The notes under the pieces are model-generated. The model did not search any database and was not told the DNA's origin. It saw only the letters and a list, made by a program, of their open reading frames with translations. A stretch of DNA of 27,717 bases from Firmicutes bacterium AF25-13AC (GTDB lineage: Bacteria; Bacillota; Clostridia; Lachnospirales; Lachnospiraceae), in assembly GCA_003478935.1 (NCBI GenBank), contig QUFP01000045.1:1-27717 (forward strand), in the 5' to 3' direction. A program made the translations under genes and the position numbers. This document shows positions 15,934 to 23,272 of this stretch, piece after piece. How positions within the stretch are numbered: the first letter of the stretch is position 1; every line of letters begins with the position of its first letter.

Positions 15934-17709
15934 ATGAGTTCAATGACAGATGACAAATTGGAAAGTAATTATAAAGGAAATGCACTGCTGCATCTTTTGT
16001 CTTATATGAAGCCGTATGCCGGATGGGTGACGCTTTGTCTGGTTCTTGTGCTGGCACTTACGGGATTTGATTTATATAGACCAACACTGATTGGAGATGC
16101 GATTGACAACTTCGAGACGCAGGGCGATTACAATGTAATTATTAATACAGCATGGAAATACGGTATTGTGCTTGTAGTAAGCTTTATTTTCAATATGGCA
16201 CAGACCTGGATTTTGCAGAAGACTGGACAAAAGATCATTCTGACTGTAAGACGAGAGCTGTATATTCATATTCAAAGCTTAAGCAGCCGTTTCTTTGATC
16301 TGACGCCTGTTGGAAAGCTTGTCACAAGAGTGACAAATGATGTTGAAGCATTAAATGAGATGTATTCAGGCATTTTGGTGCGCTTATTTAGAAATATCGT
16401 AAAGATAATAGGACTGGCTGTTGTTATGATTGCGCTAGACAGAGGACTGGCACTTGTTTCATTTGTGCTTCTGCCTATTGTTATGGTGCTTACAGTTGTT
16501 TTTCGTATTATTTCCAGAAAAATATATCGACTTGTACGCACAAAGCTTACAGATATCAATACATTTTTATCTGAGAATATTTCAGGAATGCGAGTTATTC
16601 AGATCTTTGGACGAGAGGAGCGAAAGTTCGAGGAGTTTAAGGATAAGGATTACAAGCTGTACCGCGCACATTACCGTGAGATGATGGTGTTTGCGATTTT
16701 TCGCCCGCTAATCTATATTTTAAGTGTGTTGTCTTTAATGATAGTGCTTGGTATCGGAAGCAACGAGGTGTTAGATGGGGCAATTTCCATCGGAACTCTC
16801 TATATTTTCTCACAGTACATTCAGCAGTTTTTTGATCCGATTCAGGAGCTTGCCGAGCAGTTTTCAACACTGCAGTCATCAATAGCATCAGCAGAAAAGA
16901 TCTTTACAATTCTCGCTGAGGAGCCACAGGTTAAGGAGGATGAAAATCCTATTGTACTGCCAAAGGTTCTCGGACGCATTGAGTTTGACCATGTATGGTT
17001 TGCATATGATGGAGAACATTATGTACTTCGTGATGTTTCCTTTGTAATTGAGCCTGGTGAGAAGGTGGCATTTGTTGGTGCAACAGGGGCTGGAAAATCG
17101 TCTATTTTAAATCTAATCGGACGTTATTATGATATCCAGAAGGGTAATATTTATATTGACGGTGTGGATATTAGAAAGCTTTCCAAGAAGCAACTTCGAA
17201 GTGCGATTGGACAGATGCAGCAGGATGTATTTATATTCGAGGGAGATATTGAGTCAAATATTCGTCTGCACGATGATATCCCGTTTGAAGATGTGAGAGC
17301 TGCTGCTGAGTATGTTAATGCATCACATTTTATTGAAAAGCTTCCGCAAAAATATAAGGAGCCTGTTACAGAGCGCGGTGCAACTTTTTCAGCAGGAGAG
17401 AGACAGCTTCTTTCATTTGCAAGAACGCTTGCGCATAAGCCGGCAATTCTTGTAATGGATGAGGCAACAGCAAATATTGACACAGAGACTGAAATTTTAA
17501 TTCAGGAAGCGCTTGAAAAGCTGATGAAGGGACGAACTACTATTATGGTAGCGCATCGTCTTTCAACAATTCAGCATGCTGACTGCATAATGGTTATGCA
17601 TAAGGGAAAGATCAGAGAGCGCGGAACACATCAGGAACTTTTGGCACAGAACGGAATCTACAAAAAGCTTTATGAGCTGCAAATTCATCATGTGATATCA
17701 AATACATAA
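15934..17709 (+). CDS. ABC exporter half-transporter with canonical Walker B (heterodimer subunit 2)
   Basis: Partner half-exporter, 591 aa, with six spans (to about residue 320) and a C-terminal ATPase. Walker A is GATGAGKSS (382-390). Walker B is LVMDEATANID with the catalytic E510. Its signature is FSAGE (485-489) instead of LSGGQ. In the heterodimer the active site would combine this protein's Walker A/B with subunit 1's LSGGQ, while the degenerate site pairs subunit 1's D508 with FSAGE. The two changes complement each other exactly as in known heterodimers. GGGGGTG precedes ATG 15934. No regulator gene is adjacent. Confidence 0.93.
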   Translation: MSSMTDDKLESNYKGNALLHLLSYMKPYAGWVTLCLVLVLALTGFDLYRPTLIGDAIDNFETQGDYNVIINTAWKYGIVLVVSFIFNMAQTWILQKTGQKIILTVRRELYIHIQSLSSRFFDLTPVGKLVTRVTNDVEALNEMYSGILVRLFRNIVKIIGLAVVMIALDRGLALVSFVLLPIVMVLTVVFRIISRKIYRLVRTKLTDINTFLSENISGMRVIQIFGREERKFEEFKDKDYKLYRAHYREMMVFAIFRPLIYILSVLSLMIVLGIGSNEVLDGAISIGTLYIFSQYIQQFFDPIQELAEQFSTLQSSIASAEKIFTILAEEPQVKEDENPIVLPKVLGRIEFDHVWFAYDGEHYVLRDVSFVIEPGEKVAFVGATGAGKSSILNLIGRYYDIQKGNIYIDGVDIRKLSKKQLRSAIGQMQQDVFIFEGDIESNIRLHDDIPFEDVRAAAEYVNASHFIEKLPQKYKEPVTERGATFSAGERQLLSFARTLAHKPAILVMDEATANIDTETEILIQEALEKLMKGRTTIMVAHRLSTIQHADCIMVMHKGKIRERGTHQELLAQNGIYKKLYELQIHHVISNT

Positions 17710-17710
17710 G

Positions 17711-17896
17711 TCACATGAAGTATTATATTCTCAGGCAATTAAGATTCACAAGGCACTACCAGAAAGCAGATATATATTTAACATTGATATGGAAGATCAG
17801 CTTCCAGAAAAAGATGAGGATATTTATCGCGTAGAAGTTTCTCAGAAAAATGGACAGTGGGCATACAGTTCACCGATTTTTGTCAGAAATATATAA
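17711..17896 (+). pseudogene. 3' remnant of a lost gene, possibly a CehA/McbA-type metallohydrolase
   Basis: Directly after the second exporter gene an open frame without a start reads to TAA at 17896. It includes SQAIKIHKALPESRYIFNID and ends YRVEVSQKNGQWAYSSPIFV plus RNI. The last part resembles the C-terminal beta strand of PHP-domain CehA/McbA metallohydrolases (pattern RVEV...W..S.PIFV). No ribosome binding site or N-terminal catalytic His motifs are present. A terminator follows at 17921, as expected for the true end of a gene. The frame is clear; the family name is a memory-based guess. Confidence 0.5.
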
Positions 17897-17920
17897 GAAT
17901 AAAATAATTTTTATAGCAGA

Positions 17921-17945
17921 AAAGTCACCTAAGGTGGCTTTTTTT
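17921..17945 (+). terminator. Rho-independent terminator
   Basis: AAAGTCACC (17921-17929) pairs with GGTGGCTTT (17933-17941) through one U-G pair, 3-base loop, followed by a T-run ending at 17945. It ends the exporter operon plus remnant. Confidence 0.85.
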
Positions 17946-17968
17946 GCTTTTATAATGTGACTTAGAAA

Positions 17969-18010
17969 CTTTACAAAAATTTTATCTTGATTTGACTAGA
18001 AGAGTATAAC
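17969..18010 (+). promoter_or_regulatory. Candidate Pho-box-like repeats and promoter of the phosphatase gene
   Basis: Three related hexamers, TTTACA (17970), TTTATC (17981) and TTGACT (17992), start exactly 11 bp apart, the spacing of PhoB/PhoP boxes. A TTATCT -35-like box (17982-17987), 17-base spacer and TATAAC -10 (18005-18010) overlap them. Weak -35 plus repeats fits phosphate-starvation activation. The hexamers are degenerate and AT-rich chance is possible. Confidence 0.4.
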
Positions 18011-18079
18011 AGATTTTACGAAGGACTACTAAAATGCAAATTGTAATAAAAACACACATAAAAAAAGGAGACTACTCAC

Positions 18080-19615
18080 ATGAGATTAAAAAAAATCAGT
18101 GCATTATCATTGGCAGCAGCAATGTCAGTCTGTACAGTACCAGCTTTTGGTGCAGCAGAAAAAGAAAATGTAAATGTTCCAAAATATATTTTCCTGTTTA
18201 TAGGAGATGGAATGAGCTACCCACAGGTTCAGACAACCAACTATTATTTGAATGCAATTGCAGATGATGGTGATGATGTGCTGACGAGTGAAAGTAAATT
18301 GAATATGATGAAGTTTCCAGTGGCCGGATCAGCACAGACTTATGACAGCACTTCATTCTGTCCTGATTCAGCGTCTACAGCAACTTCCATTTCTACAGGT
18401 CATAAGACATATAGCGGAACCATCAACATGGATGAAAAGATGGAAACTTCTTATGAGACTATCGCTGAGAAATTAAAAAAGCAGCTTGGCTATAAGGTGG
18501 GAATTTTATCCTCTGTTAATTTAAACCATGCTACTCCGGCAGCATTTTATGCGCATCAGCCATCCAGAAATAATTATTATGAAATTGGTCAGGAGCTTGT
18601 TGCAAGTGATTTTGATTATTTTGCAGGTGGTGGTCTTAAGAAAACAACAGGACCTGATAAGGATAAGACGGATCTTTATCAGCTGGCAGAAGAGGCTGGA
18701 TACAAGGTAATTAAGACTCAGGAAGAGGCGCAGGCTTTGACCGCAGAAGATGGAAAGGCAATCGTAATTGATGAGACACTTGCAGATAGTGATGCAATGA
18801 GCTATGACATGGATCTGGAAGAGGGAGAATGGGGACTTTCAGATTATGTTGAAAAGGGAATCGAAGTGCTTAATAATGATACTGGATTTTTTATGATGGT
18901 AGAAGGTGGAAAAATTGACTGGGCATGTCATGCAAATGATGCGGCAGCAACTATCACCGATACAGTAGCAATGGACGAAGCAGTAGGAAAGGCAGTTGAG
19001 TTTTATAACGAGCATCCAGATGAGACGTTGATTCTTGTTACAGGTGATCATGAGACAGGTGGTCTTACTATTGGATTTGCAGGAACTGATTACGATACCT
19101 TCCTTGCAAATATTAGCAATCAGAAAATTTCTTATGCAAAGTTTGACTCTGATTATGTGACAGCATATAAGGAAAATAAGACAGACTTTGATACAGTAAT
19201 GGCTGATATTACTGAGCTTTTTGGTTTGCAGGCACCAAATGGTGTAGCAGAAACTTCCAATCAGGCTGACAGTAAGGATGTACATCCAGAGGGAACAGAT
19301 GACAAGGGAAGTCTTGTAATGACTGATTATGAATATCAGAAGCTGCAGACGGCTTATGAAGAAACAATGAGCAGAACAGGAGAAGAGTCTGAGTTTGGTC
19401 AGGAAGAGTATCTTCTGTATGGAAGCTATGAGCCATTGACAGTAACAATTACACATATTTTAAATAACAAATCAGGTGTTAATTTTGCTTCCTATGCACA
19501 TACAGGACTTCCAGTAGAGGTATTTGCGATGGGTGTTGGACAGGATCAGTTCAAAGGTTATTATGATAATACAGATATTTTTAACAAGATGGCAGAAATT
19601 ACAGGAGTACAATAA
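18080..19615 (+). CDS. phoA: Secreted alkaline phosphatase, PhoA family
   Basis: Exported metal-dependent phosphomonoesterase, 511 aa. The signal peptide is MRLKKISALSLAAAMSVCTV then PAFGA. Active-site pieces are all present: IGDGMS (D43, metal), CPDSAST with nucleophile S97 after D96, IDWACHAND (D280, H284), TGDHETGG (D323, H324) and YAHTGLP (H474). The Arg that follows Ser in E. coli PhoA is not in the DSAS segment, which is usual for shorter-range relatives. AAAAAAGGAG precedes ATG 18080. Together with the downstream YibE/F gene, GDPD and NagD-like genes it fits phosphate and glycerol-phosphate scavenging. Regulation by phosphate limitation is suggested by the 11-bp repeats upstream. Confidence 0.93.
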   Translation: MRLKKISALSLAAAMSVCTVPAFGAAEKENVNVPKYIFLFIGDGMSYPQVQTTNYYLNAIADDGDDVLTSESKLNMMKFPVAGSAQTYDSTSFCPDSASTATSISTGHKTYSGTINMDEKMETSYETIAEKLKKQLGYKVGILSSVNLNHATPAAFYAHQPSRNNYYEIGQELVASDFDYFAGGGLKKTTGPDKDKTDLYQLAEEAGYKVIKTQEEAQALTAEDGKAIVIDETLADSDAMSYDMDLEEGEWGLSDYVEKGIEVLNNDTGFFMMVEGGKIDWACHANDAAATITDTVAMDEAVGKAVEFYNEHPDETLILVTGDHETGGLTIGFAGTDYDTFLANISNQKISYAKFDSDYVTAYKENKTDFDTVMADITELFGLQAPNGVAETSNQADSKDVHPEGTDDKGSLVMTDYEYQKLQTAYEETMSRTGEESEFGQEEYLLYGSYEPLTVTITHILNNKSGVNFASYAHTGLPVEVFAMGVGQDQFKGYYDNTDIFNKMAEITGVQ

Positions 19616-20740
19616 ATGATCAAGGACAGACTAAAAAAAAGCTCTGTCTCAATTATAGCAATTTTGTTGATCTTAATCCTCATGGCGCTTCCGACAGGCT
19701 ATGAGGATGCTGCTATTTATAAAGGGACGGACAGAGTTAAGGCAAAAGTGCTTTCTGCAAGCGAGGATTCTGTAATTAGTAACGGTTTGATTCAATCAGG
19801 AGAACAGTACTGTAAGGTAAAAATACTTGGCGGAAAGTTTAAGGGACAGGAAGCAAATGCAGTAAACATGCTAAGTGGTTCTTTGGAAGCTGATAAAATA
19901 TTTAAAAAGGGTGATGTTGCTCATGTGGTAATAAGTTATAGTGGCGACACTATTCTTTCTATCATGATGAGTGACCATTATCGTCTGGATAAGGAAGCGC
20001 TTTTGGCGGGTATTTTTGTCTTACTGTTAATTGGATTTGCAGGAAAGACAGGCCTTAGAGCTGTATATTCTTTTGTCATTACGATATTGGCAATATGGAA
20101 AATTTTAACACCAGCATATTTAAATGGTGCTAATCCGATTTGGTGGGGAATTGCATTGACTGCTTTTTTAACACTGTTAATCATCTTTTTAGTATATGGG
20201 TTTGATAAGAAAACGCTTGCTGCGTCATCAGGTGCACTTTTGGGTGTACTTGTAACTTGTATTATAGGCTGTATTTTTACAGAGGCTTTTAAAATTCATG
20301 GAGCCGTCATGGCTTATTCGGAAAGTCTTCTATATGCTGGATATCAGAAGCTGAATCTTTCTCAAATTTATATGAGTGGTATTTTTATCGGAGCATCAGG
20401 TGCGATGATGGATTTGTCTGTTGACATTACATCAGCAGTTAATGAAGTAATTGAAAAAAAGCCAGATATTGGTTGGAAAGAAGCCGCTCGATCAGGCATG
20501 AACGTGGGAAGAGCTGCCATGGGGACTATGACAACAACACTTTTGCTGGCGTACTCAGGAGGATATATTGCATTGCTCATGACATTTATGGCGCAAGGCA
20601 CACCAATTGACAATATTTTAAATTATAAATATGTAGCAGCAGAATTACTTGATACCATTGTGGGAAGCTTTGGACTAGTGACAGTGGCTCCATTTACAGC
20701 ACTGACAAGCGCATGGCTTCTCACAAAAAAGAAAAAATAA
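19616..20740 (+). CDS. YibE/F-family membrane protein
   Basis: Multi-spanning membrane protein of 374 aa. One N-terminal span (residues 12-27) leads to a soluble OB/beta-rich domain outside the membrane (residues ~30-120), then about seven spans. Diagnostic family stretches are GIFIGASGAMMDLSVDITSA and RSGMNVGRAAMGTMTTTLLL, followed by YSGGYIALLM. The ATG directly abuts the phosphatase stop (19613-19615 then 19616) and its ribosome binding site GGAG lies inside the phosphatase end, so the two are translationally coupled. Function of the family is not established; pairing with PhoA suggests a phosphate- or metal-related transport role, which is inference. Confidence 0.9.
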   Translation: MIKDRLKKSSVSIIAILLILILMALPTGYEDAAIYKGTDRVKAKVLSASEDSVISNGLIQSGEQYCKVKILGGKFKGQEANAVNMLSGSLEADKIFKKGDVAHVVISYSGDTILSIMMSDHYRLDKEALLAGIFVLLLIGFAGKTGLRAVYSFVITILAIWKILTPAYLNGANPIWWGIALTAFLTLLIIFLVYGFDKKTLAASSGALLGVLVTCIIGCIFTEAFKIHGAVMAYSESLLYAGYQKLNLSQIYMSGIFIGASGAMMDLSVDITSAVNEVIEKKPDIGWKEAARSGMNVGRAAMGTMTTTLLLAYSGGYIALLMTFMAQGTPIDNILNYKYVAAELLDTIVGSFGLVTVAPFTALTSAWLLTKKKK

Positions 20741-20779
20741 ATATTCTTTACTTTAAACTGTAAAAGTTTAAATCAGCAG

Positions 20780-20808
20780 TTGACGTAACGTGCAGTATGG
20801 CTTATAAT
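20780..20808 (+). promoter_or_regulatory. Sigma-A promoter of the NSS symporter gene
   Basis: TTGACG (20780-20785), 17-base spacer, TATAAT (20803-20808). Transcription should begin near 20815, leaving a leader of about 78 bases. The same hexamer pair and spacing occurs at 7756. Confidence 0.85.
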
Positions 20809-20823
20809 AAATCTATATGTTGA

Positions 20824-20852
20824 GGTCGGGGGCAAGGCTTTTGCCCTCGATT
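20824..20852 (+). promoter_or_regulatory. Stable leader hairpin before the NSS symporter
   Basis: GGTCGGGGGCAA (20824-20835) pairs along all 12 positions with TTGCCCTCGATT (20841-20852), using three G-U pairs, with a 5-base loop. No T-run follows, so it is not a simple terminator. It lies between the promoter and ATG 20893 and may be a regulatory leader element. I do not recognise it as a known riboswitch. Confidence 0.5.
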
Positions 20853-20892
20853 GTCGTCATAGAGGGAATTTATTATAAGAAAGGGAAATGTT

Positions 20893-22230
20893 ATGAAAAA
20901 TCGAGAACGGCTTGGAAGCCGACTTGGCTTTATCATGCTGTCGGCTGGCTGTGCAATCGGCTGCGGTAATGTGTGGAAGTTTCCGTGGATGTGCGGACAA
21001 AATGGAGGCGGAGGTTTTATGCTGGTATATCTGGCGTGCCTTGTTTTATTAGGTCTTCCGGCAATTGTTATGGAGTTTGCAATAGGACGAGCATCGCAGG
21101 CAAGTCCAGTCTTTATGTATCGAAAGCTGGAAAAACCAGGCCACAAATGGGGAATCTTTGGCATTGTATGTCTGATTGGAAATATTGCACTGATGGCATT
21201 TTATACTGTTGTTACTGGATGGATTATCTATTATTTCGTTAAGTTCTTAACTGGACAAAATGATAGTTTTGGTTTTGAGGCTATGATAACTAATCCAGGT
21301 GTAAATGTTACATTTTTACTGGTTACAGTAGTTGCTGCATTTGCAATTTTAAGCTTTAATCTGCAGGGCGGTTTGGAGCGTGTAACAAAGTACATGATGG
21401 TATCACTATTAATTTTAATGATGGTACTTGCTATTCATGGTCTGACACTTTCAGGAGCAAAGGAAGGCTTAAAGTTCTATTTGGTTCCTGATTTTTCAAA
21501 AATTGATGGTTCAGTAGTCGTTAGTGCTATGAATCAGGCATTTTTCACGCTGTCAACAGGAATGGGCGGTATGGCAATATTTGGAAGCTATATCGGAAAG
21601 GATCGTTCTTTGATGGGCGAGTCTGTTCATGTAATTGTACTTGATACATTTGTAGCAGTTATCGCTGGTGTTATCATGTTCTGCGCATGCTTTACTTATG
21701 GACTTGAAGTTAATGCAGGACCAAGCCTTCTGTTTGATACAATGGCAACAGTATTCTCTCATATGCCGGGAGGACGCTGGTGGGGTGCGTTGTTCTTCTT
21801 GTTTATGGTATTTGCAGCTATGTCTACCGTGCTTGGCGTTTGCGAAAATATTCTTGCAATGGTTCGCGAGCTTACCGGATGGTCACGTCCAAAGGGATGC
21901 GTTGTCTGCGCGGCAGGAATCTTTGTACTTGCATTGACAACAGCACTTGGCTACAGCGTAATTAAATTCCAGCCATTTGCAGAGGGAACAGCATGGCTTG
22001 ATTTATGGGATTTTATTGTATCTAACAATATCCTTCCGCTTGGATCGCTTGTACTGGCACTGTTTTGCTGCAACAAGTTTGGATGGGGCTGGGATAAGTT
22101 CATGGAAGAGGCTAATACAGGAAAGGGACTTAAGATAAAGTCATGGATGAAGCCAATCTTCAAATATTTTGTTCCGGCAGCAATTTTGTTTATCTATATT
22201 TATGGAATGATTAATTTTAAGTGGAAATAA
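20893..22230 (+). CDS. Neurotransmitter:sodium symporter (NSS) family transporter
   Basis: Sodium-coupled amino-acid-type transporter, 445 aa, about 11 spans as in bacterial relatives LeuT, Tyt1 and MhsT. The family signature is in span 1: LGFIMLSAGCAIGCGNVWKF, with the unwound GCAIGCGNVW part that binds substrate and Na+. It is followed by GGGGFMLVYLACLVLLGLPA in span 2. Span 6 carries FFTLSTGMGGMAIFGSYI, the second unwound helix. AAAGGGAAATG lies before ATG 20893. It has its own promoter and terminator, so it is monocistronic. Substrate cannot be read from the sequence; aromatic or branched amino acids are common for this group. Confidence 0.93.
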   Translation: MKNRERLGSRLGFIMLSAGCAIGCGNVWKFPWMCGQNGGGGFMLVYLACLVLLGLPAIVMEFAIGRASQASPVFMYRKLEKPGHKWGIFGIVCLIGNIALMAFYTVVTGWIIYYFVKFLTGQNDSFGFEAMITNPGVNVTFLLVTVVAAFAILSFNLQGGLERVTKYMMVSLLILMMVLAIHGLTLSGAKEGLKFYLVPDFSKIDGSVVVSAMNQAFFTLSTGMGGMAIFGSYIGKDRSLMGESVHVIVLDTFVAVIAGVIMFCACFTYGLEVNAGPSLLFDTMATVFSHMPGGRWWGALFFLFMVFAAMSTVLGVCENILAMVRELTGWSRPKGCVVCAAGIFVLALTTALGYSVIKFQPFAEGTAWLDLWDFIVSNNILPLGSLVLALFCCNKFGWGWDKFMEEANTGKGLKIKSWMKPIFKYFVPAAILFIYIYGMINFKWK

Positions 22231-22236
22231 AAACAA

Positions 22237-22278
22237 CACCTCGCATCGTATTTAATAGTACGGTGCGAGGTGCTTTTT
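22237..22278 (+). terminator. Terminator after the NSS symporter
   Basis: CACCTCGCATCGTA (22237-22250) pairs with TACGGTGCGAGGTG (22259-22272) with a single G-U pair and an 8-base loop, followed by CTTTTTG. Confidence 0.9.
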
Positions 22279-22306
22279 GTATGAGTAAGACGAAAAGAAG
22301 AGTTTG

Positions 22307-22735
22307 CTAAGCTACAGTTAATACATACTTTGCAGTGTTTTGGGCAGCATCTTTTCCAACTTCATTATATCCGGCCTGATAATAATGGAAAGAATCCTTC
22401 ATCAGTCCTCGTGCTTTCATTGTTTCAAACAGGCGGCTTACGACTGTGATATCTTTTCTGTGTTCTGCAAATGAATACTGGGCATTTCTAATCTCATCGT
22501 AGCAGATATCATCAGCTGTTCCATTATAAGCGCCAATTCCAATTAAAAAACAATGTTCAATTCCGACAGCCTTTAGCTTTTCATACATTTGCATAAATTG
22601 TTTTGTATATTCGTCAGCACTTGTATGGTGATCTCCGTCAGATTCTCCCTGACACCAAAGAAGATACTGATGGCGAAGGGTAATATTATGCTGTTCGCAG
22701 AATGTTTGAACGTTTTTCAAAAGTGTTATAAAATT
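22307..22735 (-). pseudogene. SASA-domain (sialate O-acetylesterase-like) esterase, 5'-truncated
   Basis: C-terminal half of a carbohydrate esterase of the SASA/DUF303 type. It contains YLLWCQGESDGDHHTSADEY, the QGE block of this family, and the late DSFHYYQAGYNEVG with the catalytic-triad His. The N-terminal part with the nucleophile motif (GQSNM) is absent. The frame is open back past ITLLKNVQTF until a stop at 22796-22798, but residues beyond about 22735 look unrelated and fall in the end of the TnpB element. The only start is an internal TTG (22720) with no ribosome binding site. It is therefore a broken gene, losing its first ~100 residues where the element begins. Full members deacetylate sialic acid or plant xylan and mannan. 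Confidence 0.75.
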
Positions 22736-22747
22736 TTTAGGCGAAAA

Positions 22748-22767
22748 CCCAGGGGATTGCCTCTGGG
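22748..22767 (+). repeat. Left-end hairpin of the TnpB element
   Basis: CCCAGGGG (22748-22755) pairs with CCTCTGGG (22760-22767) over 8 bp with one G-T, loop ATTG. It mirrors the hairpin just after tnpB. Confidence 0.55.
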
Positions 22768-23272
22768 ATGAAGCAAGAAATATTTTTCTAAATCTTTAAC
22801 GTCGATATCTTCTGAATATACATTACAGATCTAACAGTATAAAAGGCACATTTAATTAAAAAAATCATACTATTAAATCGGGAAAAAATCACATTCTTTG
22901 AACTTGCACACTGAGAAATTAAAGGGAAATGCCAATTGACGGATGGAGAACGTGATTGTCAATGAATATCATAGTAATAATGATTGTAACTATCAAATGA
23001 AACATCCTATCATCCGGAGAGCTTGACGTTAAATGATTCTAATTCTTACTAACTATAAAAGTCAGTTAGCAGGCTAAGAAAATTTGTTGAATAGTTAGAC
23101 AATGATGTCGAATTTTGTCGAATTATTATACAGGCAATTATCAATTTCGTGCTTGTGATTTCATGTGAAGCATGATATACTGTTTATAGTAACGGAGAAC
23201 ATATATTCATTATTAATAAGGAAAAGCAATCGATAGATTCCTAAGTTGAGCAGTAGGAAAGAAAGGAGTTTT
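22768..23272. other. Non-coding stretch between element left end and tnpB
   Basis: About 500 AT-rich bases with no credible gene and no recognisable tnpA remnant. The only supported item is the tnpB promoter at 23153-23181. A TTGACG at 22937 and short repeats of TCGAATT (23108-23124) are visible but of no clear meaning. Confidence 0.5.
23153..23181 (+). promoter_or_regulatory. Promoter of tnpB
   Basis: TTGTGA (23153-23158), 17-base spacer, TATACT (23176-23181), with TGA directly before the -10 making it an extended -10. It lies 92 bases upstream of ATG 23273. Confidence 0.7.

Noticed and set aside
18839..19456. 205-residue minus-strand open frame inside the phosphatase gene
   Set aside because: Shadow of the well-supported phosphatase frame, no ribosome binding site, composition of an antisense frame.
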